From Sulfidibacter corallicola (GTDB lineage: Bacteria > Acidobacteriota > Holophagae > Acanthopleuribacterales > Acanthopleuribacteraceae): a stretch of 64,000 bases of DNA. The stretch is from positions 2,356,001-2,420,000 of the forward strand of contig NZ_CP071793.1 of assembly GCF_017498545.1 (NCBI RefSeq), given 5' to 3'. Both the position numbers and the translations under genes were made by a program. Positions 26,501-34,218 of the stretch are shown one piece after another; the stretch's first letter is position 1, and each line of letters opens with the position of its first letter. The notes beneath the pieces were generated by a model. It saw only the letters and a program-made list of their open reading frames with translations. It was not told the DNA's origin and made no database searches.

Positions 26501-27609
26501 GTGAAGTGGGGCAGACCCGAAGGATGATCCAGCGACCTCAGATAGGGCGGATTGATCTGCGTCGGCGCGAGTATGTGGTTGTTACCCAAAATCCAAGGCT
26601 GGCCGGGCGTTTTTTCGGCGAAGTGCGACAAGGCGTTGGCCGAGGCGGAGAAGACGCGTTGCCATTGCCGCCCATCGTAGCGAATGATGGTCCCGCTGCT
26701 GCCGACCGCCAGGACCTCCTCGGGTCCGATCGCCAAAATATCCAACAGGGTCAGATTCACCGGTAAGTCGCGCCACCAGCGCCATGTCCCTTCGCTGTAA
26801 GAGGCCACCATGCCGTCACCGGCGATCCACACCGTTCCGTTCTCGTCCACATCGAGCGCGCGAAACCAATTGTCGGGCAAATCCGCAGGAGGTTCGATCA
26901 TGCGCCAGACACCGTCGCGATACTCGGCCAGCATGCTGATGGTCCCGCAGGCCCAACCGGTATCGCCGTCGACCATGTGGATATCGAGAAAATTGAAGGA
27001 CCGCTTGGTTTTTTCGGAGTAGGTCTGAAACCGTTCGTTGGGTTCGGCGACGGCCAGATACCAATCGTCGTCACCGAAATACAGAAGACGTCTGCCGTTG
27101 CCGGCCAACCACCCTTCCGTGGGCGAAACCATGTCCATGGCCTGGGGCCAGATTTGGGTGTCCGGCAAGGTGCGCCGAGTCCATTCCTGCCCATCGAAGC
27201 GCAGCAATTCCAGATGCTCACGAGGATCCCACCCATCCTCGTAGGGCGCCATGGGACACACCCAGAGCCGATCGGCCGGATCGACATCCATGACGAAGGT
27301 TCGCTTACACTCCAGGGGAAAACTGGGTTCCAATTGCCAGGTGCCATCTTGGTAACGGTAAAGCAGGTCCTTGGTGGGCGTCGTCGAAACGCCTCCGGCC
27401 CAGCCCCGCCCCCGGCTGTCGAAGACCATGCGCATTTTCCAACCGCCCAAGGGGGTCTCGCTATGGACGTACCAATCCAGGCGCGGCGTCACATCGGAGG
27501 CGGGCGAAAATCCAACCCCAAACACCAAACAACTCAACCAGGAAAGCCGAGCCGCGATCTCCCTAATGAGGTCAAGAGAAAAGTGTCTCACTTTCTGAAG
27601 ACTCCGCAT
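23572..27609 (-). CDS. Receptor-like Ser/Thr protein kinase with FG-GAP/ASPIC ectodomain
   Basis: About 1345 aa. Order: a signal/anchor segment (~20-38); a propeller-like region (~40-370, repeats such as GWLAGNGRRLLYFGDDDWY and TVWIAGDGMVASYSEGTW); six FG-GAP/VCBS calcium-loop repeats (~385-715; DLNGDRRPDLL, DLDQDGDLDLY, GDLDGDGDLDAI, GDLDMDGDLDLII, SDLDQDGDLDILV); an ASPIC/UnbV-like domain (~735-825, GIGTRVWLYREE...GLGDQVHFGLA); three membrane helices (~845-915); then a cytoplasmic Hanks kinase with GEGGMGVVYRA, HRDLKADN (~1050), DFGLS (~1096) and APEQ, plus a helical tail. All kinase residues are present. The ATG at 27609 is chosen over a TTG at 27633; neither has a good ribosome site. Ligand and targets unknown. 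Confidence 0.88.
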   Translation of the reverse strand: MRSLQKVRHFSLDLIREIAARLSWLSCLVFGVGFSPASDVTPRLDWYVHSETPLGGWKMRMVFDSRGRGWAGGVSTTPTKDLLYRYQDGTWQLEPSFPLECKRTFVMDVDPADRLWVCPMAPYEDGWDPREHLELLRFDGQEWTRRTLPDTQIWPQAMDMVSPTEGWLAGNGRRLLYFGDDDWYLAVAEPNERFQTYSEKTKRSFNFLDIHMVDGDTGWACGTISMLAEYRDGVWRMIEPPADLPDNWFRALDVDENGTVWIAGDGMVASYSEGTWRWWRDLPVNLTLLDILAIGPEEVLAVGSSGTIIRYDGRQWQRVFSASANALSHFAEKTPGQPWILGNNHILAPTQINPPYLRSLDHPSGLPHFTQRESGSRVMDLNGDRRPDLLISQKREVQSYINLGGGQFVLDQTLMEESTSGFYTQVHAAKVDHFDRVELMASTTWPNRNPRLVVSDRLGVAPQWVASNVLGNTEKVEQRLLQGIFDLDQDGDLDLYCARMVGNIAYPYILWNQDNRFEEDVNVRFAYSATPYFWGDLDGDGDLDAISPGYRPSDLLVYRNEGDRVFSDMSAESGLDATWGAGYGRAELGDLDMDGDLDLIIFRSELEVWFNDGTGFFVNRTADFPTMIGELNYPSVNIVVAGDLNHNGYAEIFLMTDIGGKNERHILSRGSDGRWRDLDSMVTEEIPGVPFQFSDLDQDGDLDILVEGKGPIKVVDNVRDDRQFLKFDLVGTPGNYEGIGTRVWLYREEPNGESRLVGFQQVGVSGQNQAQYGLGDQVHFGLAQDGTYRVRAMFPTGEIAELAGLAPGQTLELSAHRPLIRPVYATFHQMGLNLTRVDPWGTAAKWIALFLLLLGLYRYLLPRRTGPISRTFACTTIAAMALYLVVDLATLHHSGVRQMGIWFGAGLFLTFCAVNECGFSHWISSHYLGPYRLQGLLGEGGMGVVYRARNVVRRRTVALKTFPPELTHKKELRRRFQREAAILKSLKHPNIVKVYETGEIDGRGFISMELLQGVTLRRLMAEQGPLPWRKAIVIFEAVAEALAYIHDKGILHRDLKADNIFLTHDALFQSPAWRFSSRDIAALANGVIHKKQVILMDFGLSNAEHMETITRGNGLMGTLAYIAPEQVIHRRCDHRSDIYGLGVLMFETLCGRLPYQGAHEISLIGNIRAGRILNLREIAPNLPLPLTNLVMKALAFSPEQRFGRAQEMVEALADMRLQGVSTKEDTLIQRLPAASPPGEPEDRGPSDVPVAPLATAVQALPVVPSMPLSQELAARTQTWRNLFTAAKYQADATRFSEARITMADCMDQIEAVAVDLSEADWTEYEKAFQVEEVLSFMESLSQSDG

Positions 27610-28156
27610 ATGTGCGTGATTCGTCGGTTTCAACCACGTTCAGTTGGATGTGTCTGCAAGGGTGCAAACGCAACGCCATACATTTGCACCTACAATGACC
27701 TTTCTCGACCACTTCATGAATAGGCCTTCCACCCGTTCTTCAAAACCGTGAATCGTCTTTCCCATACGACATCGATGGCGGTCGGGAAAAAACGCCTGAA
27801 TCGCATTCTCGTTCACGTCGACAGGTAGGGCCGAATATAGCCCCCGGTCGCTTGCCGGGGAAAACATGATGTAAATGAAAAAACACAAATCAAAACATGC
27901 GGTTTGAGGTGGCACCCACCATTGGAAAGCCTCTCCGCCAAGGCTTTCACACCATGAGGTGCCGTACTCCCGAAACCATCATGCCACGAAACGAGGGCTC
28001 GTGGGAGAGGAAAATGTGCTCAAAGCCCTTTCCACCGACGATCTGGTGAGCTCTGTAACGACATTGCGACCCGAGTCATGGGCACCCAACCGATTCGGGC
28101 GAAACTTCGGTCCAATGATCGGCACGCCCGCTTTCGGGAAATTCGACCGGCGGGGA
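27610..28156. other. Intergenic stretch, no gene supported
   Basis: About 550 bases, less GC-rich than the neighbouring genes. A 91-codon minus-strand frame (27640-27915) has no family signature or good ribosome site. A hairpin GAAAGCC...GGCTTTC lies near 27925-27948 but has no T-run on either strand. The long plus-strand frame that crosses into 28157-29137 is an antisense shadow. Confidence 0.35.
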
Positions 28157-29167
28157 TCAGCGGAGCCGCAGACCGATCACCATGAGCAGGGAGAGAAAGG
28201 CCAGCGATACGCCCACGATCCACCAGCGATACGGATGCAGCTCGTTGGGCATGCGCTGAAATTCGCGCCCGGTGTTTTCGGTGTGCTGCTCTTCCTCGCT
28301 GGAGGGTTTCGGTGCCGGTTTGCCGTGAAAATTCACTTCGAGCACTTCCTGACCTTCCTGGCGCCGCCACTCGTAGAGCTTGACGTCGTTGTCGTCGTCC
28401 ACGTCCACGAACACGATGCCCTCGCCTTCGAGTTCCAGGTTCTGGGGCATCACCAGGATGTGCATGGCCTCTTGGTCGGGAAGCAGGGGAATTTTGTAAT
28501 AGTTACTGGCGTCGCTGGGATTGTAGGCGTGAATGCTGCGCACCATGACCTGCGTGCGACCCGGCCGGATGGGATAGGCGATGCCGGCGTGATCCTCTTC
28601 CACGCGAACCGTTTGACGAAGTGGCATCTGCCCGCGCCGGGTACTGACCTCGATCTCGCGATAGCCGGGCAGAAGCGGCCAGCGGAAAGTGGTGCCCTGG
28701 CGATTGAGGGTCCGCGGCGGGTCACTTTGGTTGTCGACATTGATGAACATGCCGATCTGGGCCGTCTGGCCTTCGGCGAAAAGGGCAAGCGAGCCGATCG
28801 CGGCGTTCAGGGGCAGATCTTCGGCCACGTCGTAGACGGTGATCTCGATGGGCTGCGCGGGATCCTGCACCGGGAGCGAATAGATGGCCCCGCCCTTGAC
28901 CGCCTGAATCAGCAGGGTTCCCGGCTGAAACGGGTCTTCGTATTCGAAGGTGAAGGCGCCCTGGACATTTTGCTGGACGGCGACGGTTTCCATCGCATTC
29001 CCCAACCGCACCAACTGAACCGTGTCGGCCTGACCGTCACCGCCGTTGGTTCCGTCGACGAGCGATCCGTTCAGGGTCACGGCGGCCGACGCGAACGCGG
29101 ACACCCACCAGATCGGAATCGCCAGGGCGATCGGTAGAAATCGCGGCCGGGTAGCGAAGAAGCGCAT
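28157..29167 (-). CDS. Exported, C-terminally membrane-anchored protein of unknown function
   Basis: 336 aa: signal peptide (MRFFATRPRFLPIALAIPIWWVSAFASAA), a first domain with a beta-sandwich look like carboxypeptidase-regulatory or Cna-B modules (VTLNGSLVDGTNGG...GAFTFEYEDPFQPGTLLIQ), a second beta-rich domain, a charged linker (PAPKPSSEEEQHTENTG) and a single C-terminal helix (WWIVGVSLAFLSLLMVIGL) ending RLR. It is thus exposed outside and tethered by its tail. GGAGG 5 bases upstream fixes the start at 29167. It is divergent from the ccm locus; a role in heme or cytochrome handling is possible only from that position. Confidence 0.72.
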   Translation of the reverse strand: MRFFATRPRFLPIALAIPIWWVSAFASAAVTLNGSLVDGTNGGDGQADTVQLVRLGNAMETVAVQQNVQGAFTFEYEDPFQPGTLLIQAVKGGAIYSLPVQDPAQPIEITVYDVAEDLPLNAAIGSLALFAEGQTAQIGMFINVDNQSDPPRTLNRQGTTFRWPLLPGYREIEVSTRRGQMPLRQTVRVEEDHAGIAYPIRPGRTQVMVRSIHAYNPSDASNYYKIPLLPDQEAMHILVMPQNLELEGEGIVFVDVDDDNDVKLYEWRRQEGQEVLEVNFHGKPAPKPSSEEEQHTENTGREFQRMPNELHPYRWWIVGVSLAFLSLLMVIGLRLR

Positions 29168-29401
29168 GCAAACCTCCAAAATCGACGGGCGGGAGCGCGT
29201 GAGGCCGAAAAAAATCCTCGGTCGGACGGCATCGTGGCGGTCCTCGGGAGCGAGCTACGAATCGCAGCGAAATCGAACATCCCGCCATCGGGGCCCTATT
29301 GTAGCGATGCCTTTGGGACCGGCCAACAAGAATCGTATCGAGGGTACGTCGGGACGCGTCATGAACCGGTGTGATACCGGACCGGTTCGGTCCAGATTTC
29401 G
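29168..29401. other. Divergent region upstream of ccmE
   Basis: Sequence between the minus-strand anchored-protein gene and the ccmE promoter. It holds the GGAGG ribosome site of the former near 29173-29177. No other element was recognised. Confidence 0.35.
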
Positions 29402-29430
29402 TTGACCACGCGAGGGTTAACCTGTAGATT
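29402..29430 (+). promoter_or_regulatory. Sigma-70-type promoter of ccmE
   Basis: TTGACC (29402-29407), a 17-base spacer, and TAGATT (29425-29430). About 45 bases of leader precede the ccmE ATG, which has GGAG 11 bases upstream. Confidence 0.6.
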
Positions 29431-29483
29431 GGGGACAAGTTCGAGGGCTTGGTCCCTCTCTGAAAAATGGAGTTTGTCGCAGC

Positions 29484-30029
29484 ATGCAAGCAAAGATCAT
29501 GATCCCGCTCCTGCTCATCGTCGGTGCCGTCGGATGGTTGGTCACCTCCAACCTTGCCGGTGCCAACTACTTCTACAAGGTAGACGAACTGCCTGCCCTG
29601 GGAGACAAGGTCTACAACATCGGTCTGCGCGTCAAAGGCCGCATCGTCCCCGGCAGCATTAAAAGCAAACCCAACGACCGTCCCGTCATTTTCACCATCC
29701 ACGAGAACGATGTGGAGCTGGTGGTCCACTACATCGGCGAAGCGCCGCTTCCCGACATGTTCAAGGATCACGCCGAAGCCGTTGTCGAGGGCAAAATGCG
29801 TCGCGACCGCGTTTTCGAGGCCAATCACCTGCAAGCCAAATGCGCCTCGAAATACGAAGCGGGCCTCACCGAGGAAATGGTCGACGGCAGCTACCCTCAA
29901 GGTTCCGAAACCCCCGCCAACCCGCCGGCCGATCAAGTCTCCTCAACCCCCACAGATTCCGCTGAAGCGGCCAAAACCGCCGAAGTAGCCACACAGGCCG
30001 AACCAGAGCAATCTCAAGCGGCCAACTAA
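29484..30029 (+). CDS. ccmE: Cytochrome c maturation heme chaperone CcmE, Cys-type
   Basis: 181 aa: one N-terminal membrane helix (MIPLLLIVGAVGWLV), then the OB-fold heme chaperone (YFYKVDELPAL, YNIGLRVKGRIVPGSI, VIFTIHENDVELVVHYIG, AEAVVEGKM), and a Pro/Ala/Glu-rich flexible tail of ~50 residues. CcmE carries heme from CcmC to CcmF in the periplasm. In E. coli heme is bound covalently by a His in HxxxY; here that site reads QAKCASKY, giving Cys120 and Tyr124 (CxxxY), the variant known from Desulfovibrio and archaeal System I*. It has its own promoter, and ccmF follows after ~260 bases with a second promoter. Confidence 0.92.
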   Translation: MQAKIMIPLLLIVGAVGWLVTSNLAGANYFYKVDELPALGDKVYNIGLRVKGRIVPGSIKSKPNDRPVIFTIHENDVELVVHYIGEAPLPDMFKDHAEAVVEGKMRRDRVFEANHLQAKCASKYEAGLTEEMVDGSYPQGSETPANPPADQVSSTPTDSAEAAKTAEVATQAEPEQSQAAN

Positions 30030-30134
30030 AAACGGGCGCCCCACCCCGAACTTCAGGAGCCGCCATCATCTCGGGAAGGCTGTCGCAGAGACGCTTCTTT
30101 TCACGCGGCCTTCCCTTTCGAACAAGCGGTGTGC

Positions 30135-30163
30135 TTGACCTTCGGGGCGGCTCGTTCTATGGT
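30135..30163 (+). promoter_or_regulatory. Sigma-70-type promoter upstream of ccmF
   Basis: TTGACC (30135-30140), a 17-base spacer and TATGGT (30158-30163), inside the 260-base gap between ccmE and ccmF. The leader to the ccmF ATG would be ~118 bases. It suggests ccmF and downstream genes can be expressed separately from ccmE. Confidence 0.6.
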
Positions 30164-30288
30164 GCGCATGACGCGCCTTAGCCGGTTCTCTTTCGGAAGA
30201 CCGTGCCCCAGGCGGGAGGACCTTCGCCGTCGATTCCAATCGATCCTCCCCCTACAACCCCCACGCACAACCAAGATTGGAGCCATCC

Positions 30289-32313
30289 ATGGCCACACTC
30301 GGCAATCTAGCCCTCATGCTCGCTTTGGCGTTCTCCATTTTCGGCACCTTCGCCTCGCTGGTTGCGGCCAAGGCCGCCCGCGAGCGTTTTCGGCGCGCGG
30401 CCGTTCGCGCCTACGTCGCCACCACCTTTCTGGTGCTTTTCGCCGTCGGCGTCCTGGGTTACCTGCTTCAGATCGACGCCTTCCAAATCGCCTATGTCCA
30501 GGGCCATTCGAACGTGACCCTGCCCACCATCTTCAAGCTTACGGCCATTTGGGGCGGTAGCCAGGGATCCCTGCTCTGGTGGACCCTGATCCTGACCCTG
30601 TACAGTTGCGCCTTTCTGTTCCTGACCCGCAAGGCGCCGCGGCTGATGGTCTCCTGGGCCATGGTTTTCGTGGGTCTGGCCCTCGTTTTCTTTCTCGTGA
30701 TCAACAACATCGTGTCCAACCCCTTCGTCCAATGGGGCGAAGTCATGGCCGACGGTCACCTCGCCACCATCACCCCACGCGACGGCAGCGGCCTCAACCC
30801 CCAGCTCCAGCACTGGGCCATGATCATCCACCCCCCGCTGCTCTACACCGGATATATCGGCTTCCTGTTCCCCTTCGCCCTGGCGCTCGGCGCCCTGATC
30901 ACGCGCCTGGAGGGACGCACCTGGCTACCGATGATTCGGTCCTGGACGCTGGTCGCCTGGTTGATCCTCGGGGTCGGCATCATTCTCGGCGGCGCCTGGG
31001 CCTACATGGAACTGGGCTGGGGCGGATACTGGGCCTGGGACCCGGTCGAAAACGCCTCCTTCATGCCCTGGCTGTTGGCCACCGCCTTCATTCACTCCAT
31101 CATGGCCCAGGAAAAGCGCGGCATGTTCAAGCTCTGGAACATCCTGCTGTTGGTCGGCGCCTTCCTGATGTGCATGTTCGGCACCTTCATCACCCGCTCC
31201 GGTCTCATTTCATCGGTTCACGCCTTCGCCGAGAGCGACATCGGCAATTACTTCATCGCCTACATCGTGCTGAATCTGGTACTGAGCCTGCTGGTGCTCG
31301 CCGTACGCCGCGATCAACTGGTGGACGACAACCGCTACGAGTCGGTGAGTAGCCGCGAAGTGGGACTGTTGTTCAACAACGTCCTGTTCGTGGTGCTGTG
31401 CGGCCTGACCCTGCTGGGTACCGTCTGGCCCATGATCACCGAGGCCGTCAACGGTGTGAAACGCGAACTGCGCCACGGCTTTTACAACACGGTCGAACTA
31501 CCGCTGTTCATCGGCGTGATGGTCCTGATGGGCATCGGCCCGATCCTCACCTGGAAACGCACCAGCACGCGCCTGCTGCGCGAGCGGTTCCTGTGGCCCA
31601 CCATTCTGGCCGTCCTGGTGTTGGTCGGACTCGTGGTCGTCGACAGAGGCCCCCTGATTTCCTCGCTTTCCTTCGCATCGCTGACCTTCGTATTGGCGAC
31701 CATCGCCCACGAGTTCGCGGAAACCGTGCTTCGCCGGGCCAAGCGTGCCGGTGAATCGCTGCCGACCGCCCTGATTTCGGTGGTCAGCCTCAACAAACGT
31801 CGCTATGGCGGCTATGTCACCCACTTCTCGGTGTTCCTGATGGCCCTCGGCATCACCGGCTCGGCCTTCAATCACCAAGACAAGCGCGAGCTGGGTATCG
31901 GCGGCACCATGCAGGTCGGCGGGCACCTGTTCCAGGTGGAGCACATCGAAACCCGCGAAGAGCTGAACTACGTCACCTACACCGCCAAGGTGAACTTGAT
32001 GGAGAACGGCAAGGTCACACGCACCTTCCAGCCCGAGCAGCGCTTCTACAAGGCCTCCGAATCACAGGCCTCGGAAGTGGATATCCAATCCACCCTGGTG
32101 CGCGACTACTACGTCGTCGTGGCCGGGCCCGCCCCCAACCATACCGCGGAACACCCGATCGGCGTGTTCCACGTCTACGTCAATCCACTCGTCGCATGGA
32201 TCTGGATCGGCACCCTGTTCATGGTGCTCGGTACGGCCATCGCCTTCCTACCGGATCGGGTCCGCGCCACCGCCCGCACGACGATGCCCAGCACCGCGGA
32301 GGAAGCCGTATGA
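30289..32313 (+). CDS. ccmF: Cytochrome c heme lyase subunit CcmF
   Basis: About 674 aa, polytopic (about 15 hydrophobic helices) with the heme-handling WWD-type motif WGGYWAWDPVENASFMPW (~244-261), preceded by WGGSQGSLLWW (~88) and the conserved HPPLLYTGYIG. CcmF takes heme from CcmE and attaches it to apocytochrome CxxCH sites, with a periplasmic domain near the C-terminus (KRELGIGGTMQVGGHLFQ...). The ATG at 30289 has GGAG 6 bases upstream and is preferred to an in-frame TTG 12 bases earlier. The stop overlaps the ATG of the next gene (ATGA), so they are translationally coupled. Confidence 0.95.
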   Translation: MATLGNLALMLALAFSIFGTFASLVAAKAARERFRRAAVRAYVATTFLVLFAVGVLGYLLQIDAFQIAYVQGHSNVTLPTIFKLTAIWGGSQGSLLWWTLILTLYSCAFLFLTRKAPRLMVSWAMVFVGLALVFFLVINNIVSNPFVQWGEVMADGHLATITPRDGSGLNPQLQHWAMIIHPPLLYTGYIGFLFPFALALGALITRLEGRTWLPMIRSWTLVAWLILGVGIILGGAWAYMELGWGGYWAWDPVENASFMPWLLATAFIHSIMAQEKRGMFKLWNILLLVGAFLMCMFGTFITRSGLISSVHAFAESDIGNYFIAYIVLNLVLSLLVLAVRRDQLVDDNRYESVSSREVGLLFNNVLFVVLCGLTLLGTVWPMITEAVNGVKRELRHGFYNTVELPLFIGVMVLMGIGPILTWKRTSTRLLRERFLWPTILAVLVLVGLVVVDRGPLISSLSFASLTFVLATIAHEFAETVLRRAKRAGESLPTALISVVSLNKRRYGGYVTHFSVFLMALGITGSAFNHQDKRELGIGGTMQVGGHLFQVEHIETREELNYVTYTAKVNLMENGKVTRTFQPEQRFYKASESQASEVDIQSTLVRDYYVVVAGPAPNHTAEHPIGVFHVYVNPLVAWIWIGTLFMVLGTAIAFLPDRVRATARTTMPSTAEEAV

Positions 32314-32714
32314 CTTTGGCAGCCACTTTGGCCGTTTCCCTGACTATGCTCGCCTGGGTCGGGTACCCGCTCATCGCCAAAACCCAACGAACCAGGCTGG
32401 CCTCCGATCGCCAGATGAGCGAGCAACGCGTGCGTGCACTGCTGGCCTCGCTCGAAAAGCTGCGCGAGAACCGCGATGCCGGCAAGATCGCGGGGGATGA
32501 TTTCGAAAACATCGAGCGCGGGCTGTTGCTGCAGTTGGCGAAGCTCTACCGCGAATTGGACATCGCCCCCTTGGGAAGCGAGACCGAAACCGTGGAGACC
32601 GACGACGAAGAAGGCGCCGAGCCCGTCAAACAGCCGCCCCAATGCGCATGCGGTGCACCCCTGCGCGATTTCTACCACTATTGTGCCAATTGCGGTAGAA
32701 AGGTCGCGGCTTGA
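32310..32714 (+). CDS. Membrane-anchored zinc-ribbon protein, CcmI/CcmH-like position
   Basis: 134 aa: one membrane helix at the start (LAATLAVSLTMLAWVGYPLIA), a helical segment RVRALLASLEKLRENRDAGKIAGDDFENIERGLLLQLAKLYREL that resembles the N-terminal part of CcmI, an acidic linker, and a C-terminal zinc ribbon with Cys112, 114, 125 and 128 (CAC...CANCG). It is coupled to ccmF by an ATGA overlap. The orientation puts the ribbon in the cytoplasm if the helix is N-out. It may help assemble the lyase complex; it lacks the CcmH thioredoxin-like CxxC motif, so it is not a simple CcmH. Confidence 0.75.
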   Translation: MTLAATLAVSLTMLAWVGYPLIAKTQRTRLASDRQMSEQRVRALLASLEKLRENRDAGKIAGDDFENIERGLLLQLAKLYRELDIAPLGSETETVETDDEEGAEPVKQPPQCACGAPLRDFYHYCANCGRKVAA

Positions 32715-32826
32715 ATGGGATGATCTCTCCATTCGCACCGCCCGACGTGTCCGCGGCCCCCGGATCGGGTTGGCTTCATTCCGTCTTTGTCTGAATTTGA
32801 AATGGGCGATCGCCCTCGGATAACCT

Positions 32827-33540
32827 GTGACATTAAGCATTCAGTTTCATCAATTGACCAAACAGTTCGGCGAAACGATCGCGTTGTGGCGCGCCGAGGA
32901 ACAATTCCATCCCGGCGATCGCATCTCCCTGTTGGGCCACAACGGTGCAGGTAAATCGACCCTGCTCCACATCCTGGCCACGCTGACCAAACCCACCTCG
33001 GGCACCGTCACCTGGCACCTCGACGGCGAGGCCTGCAGCGACGTGCGCCGTGTTCGCGCCCGTCTTTCGTTCCTCTCGCACGAACCCATGCTGTATCCCG
33101 ACCTCACCGCCCTCGAGAATCTGCAGTTCATCAATCGACTGTACCGCCGCGGTTTGAGCGACAGCGAACTGGTGGGCCTGCTCGACCAGGTCGGCATGGC
33201 CATCCACAAGGATCGCCTGTTCCGCACCTGTTCGCGCGGCATGCAGCAACGCATCAGTCTGGCCCGGGCGCTGCTGCCCGAACCGGAGATGCTGCTGCTG
33301 GACGAGCCCTTTTCGGGGTTGGACGGCGAAGGCGTCGCCCGCATGAAGGACGTGTTCACCCGCGCCCATACCTGCTGGTTGATGGTCACCCACCACCTCC
33401 AACACGGCTACGAACTGGCCAATCGGTTCTGGATCATGAATCGCGGCAGGCTGGTGCACAGCCTCCACAAGAGTGACCTGAGCTACGAGGCCTATCTCAA
33501 ACTGTGTCAGGGGTCGAAAATGGAGGCCAGAAACTCATGA
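32827..33540 (+). CDS. ccmA: Heme exporter ATP-binding protein CcmA
   Basis: 237-aa ABC ATPase: Walker A LLGHNGAGKSTL, Q-loop region LSFLSHEPMLYPDLTALEN, signature CSRGMQQRISLARAL, Walker B MLLLDEPFSGLDG and H-loop MVTHH. It drives CcmABCD-dependent release of holo-CcmE. It starts at a GTG (32827) with only a weak ribosome site, 112 bases after the zinc-ribbon gene. The stop overlaps the ccmB start (ATGA). Confidence 0.9.
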   Translation: MTLSIQFHQLTKQFGETIALWRAEEQFHPGDRISLLGHNGAGKSTLLHILATLTKPTSGTVTWHLDGEACSDVRRVRARLSFLSHEPMLYPDLTALENLQFINRLYRRGLSDSELVGLLDQVGMAIHKDRLFRTCSRGMQQRISLARALLPEPEMLLLDEPFSGLDGEGVARMKDVFTRAHTCWLMVTHHLQHGYELANRFWIMNRGRLVHSLHKSDLSYEAYLKLCQGSKMEARNS

Positions 33541-34208
33541 GTCCGGTGGTTTCCGTCTTCTCCGCCATGCTCCACAAGGATTTGCGCCGTGAGCTGCGCT
33601 CTCGCGAAATCTTCATTTCCAGTTTTCTGTTTTCCATCATCCTGTTGACGGTCATCTACTTCGCCTCCACCTCCAGCGGCGTCAAGTACGAGCTGATGGG
33701 CGCCGGCGCCCTGTGGCTGTGCATCACCTTTTCCGGGACCATCGGCCTCAACCGCACCCATCAATCCGAAATGGTCAACAATTGCTATCGCGGTTTGATC
33801 CTGTCTCCGGCCGACGGCGGCTGGCTCTACCTGGCCAAGGTCTGCTCCAACTGGCTGCTGCTGTCGGCGATGGAAGTCCTGCTGCTGCCGCTGATCGCCC
33901 TGTTCTTTCACGTGGACCTGCTCCAGAGCCCGGGTTGGTTGGCCCTCAGCCTGCTGCTGGGTACCGGCGGTTTCGTCGCGGTGGGCACCCTGGTGGTGGT
34001 CATCACCGCGAATACCCGAATGAAGGACGTGCTGTTCCCGGTCGTCCAACTTCCGCTGGTTGTTCCGGCACTCATCGCTGGGGTAAACTCAACCGAAGTC
34101 GCCCTACGCGGGCAATCGCCGTGGAATTGGATTCAATTCCTGCTCGCGCTCAACGTAGTGTTCCTTTCGGTCGGTTTCCTCCTATACGAATTTTTGCTCG
34201 AGGAATGA
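33537..34208 (+). CDS. ccmB: Heme exporter permease CcmB
   Basis: 223 aa with about six membrane helices (FLFSIILLTVIYFA, LLLSAMEVLLLPLIALFF, LALSLLLGTGGFVAVGTLVVVI, LLALNVVFLSVGFLLYEFLL). The start ...VFSAMLHKDLRRELRSREIF is the conserved cytoplasmic N-terminus of CcmB, and SGTIGLNRTHQSEM is the family's first loop. It pairs with CcmA. Starts by ATGA overlap with ccmA and is followed 10 bases later by ccmC. Confidence 0.92.
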   Translation: MSPVVSVFSAMLHKDLRRELRSREIFISSFLFSIILLTVIYFASTSSGVKYELMGAGALWLCITFSGTIGLNRTHQSEMVNNCYRGLILSPADGGWLYLAKVCSNWLLLSAMEVLLLPLIALFFHVDLLQSPGWLALSLLLGTGGFVAVGTLVVVITANTRMKDVLFPVVQLPLVVPALIAGVNSTEVALRGQSPWNWIQFLLALNVVFLSVGFLLYEFLLEE

Positions 34209-34218
34209 GAGGAATGAC

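Noticed and set aside
25273-26766. 497-codon plus-strand frame opposite the FG-GAP kinase
   Set aside because: Antisense shadow: regular D/I/Q-rich repeats mirror the FG-GAP Asp codons on the other strand.
27640-27915. 91-codon minus-strand frame upstream of the receptor kinase
   Set aside because: No ribosome site, no family signature, Cys/Arg-scattered composition; probably the kinase leader region.
27959-29137. 392-codon plus-strand frame overlapping the anchored protein gene
   Set aside because: The minus-strand gene has signal peptide, ribosome site and C-terminal helix; the plus-strand frame has none of these.
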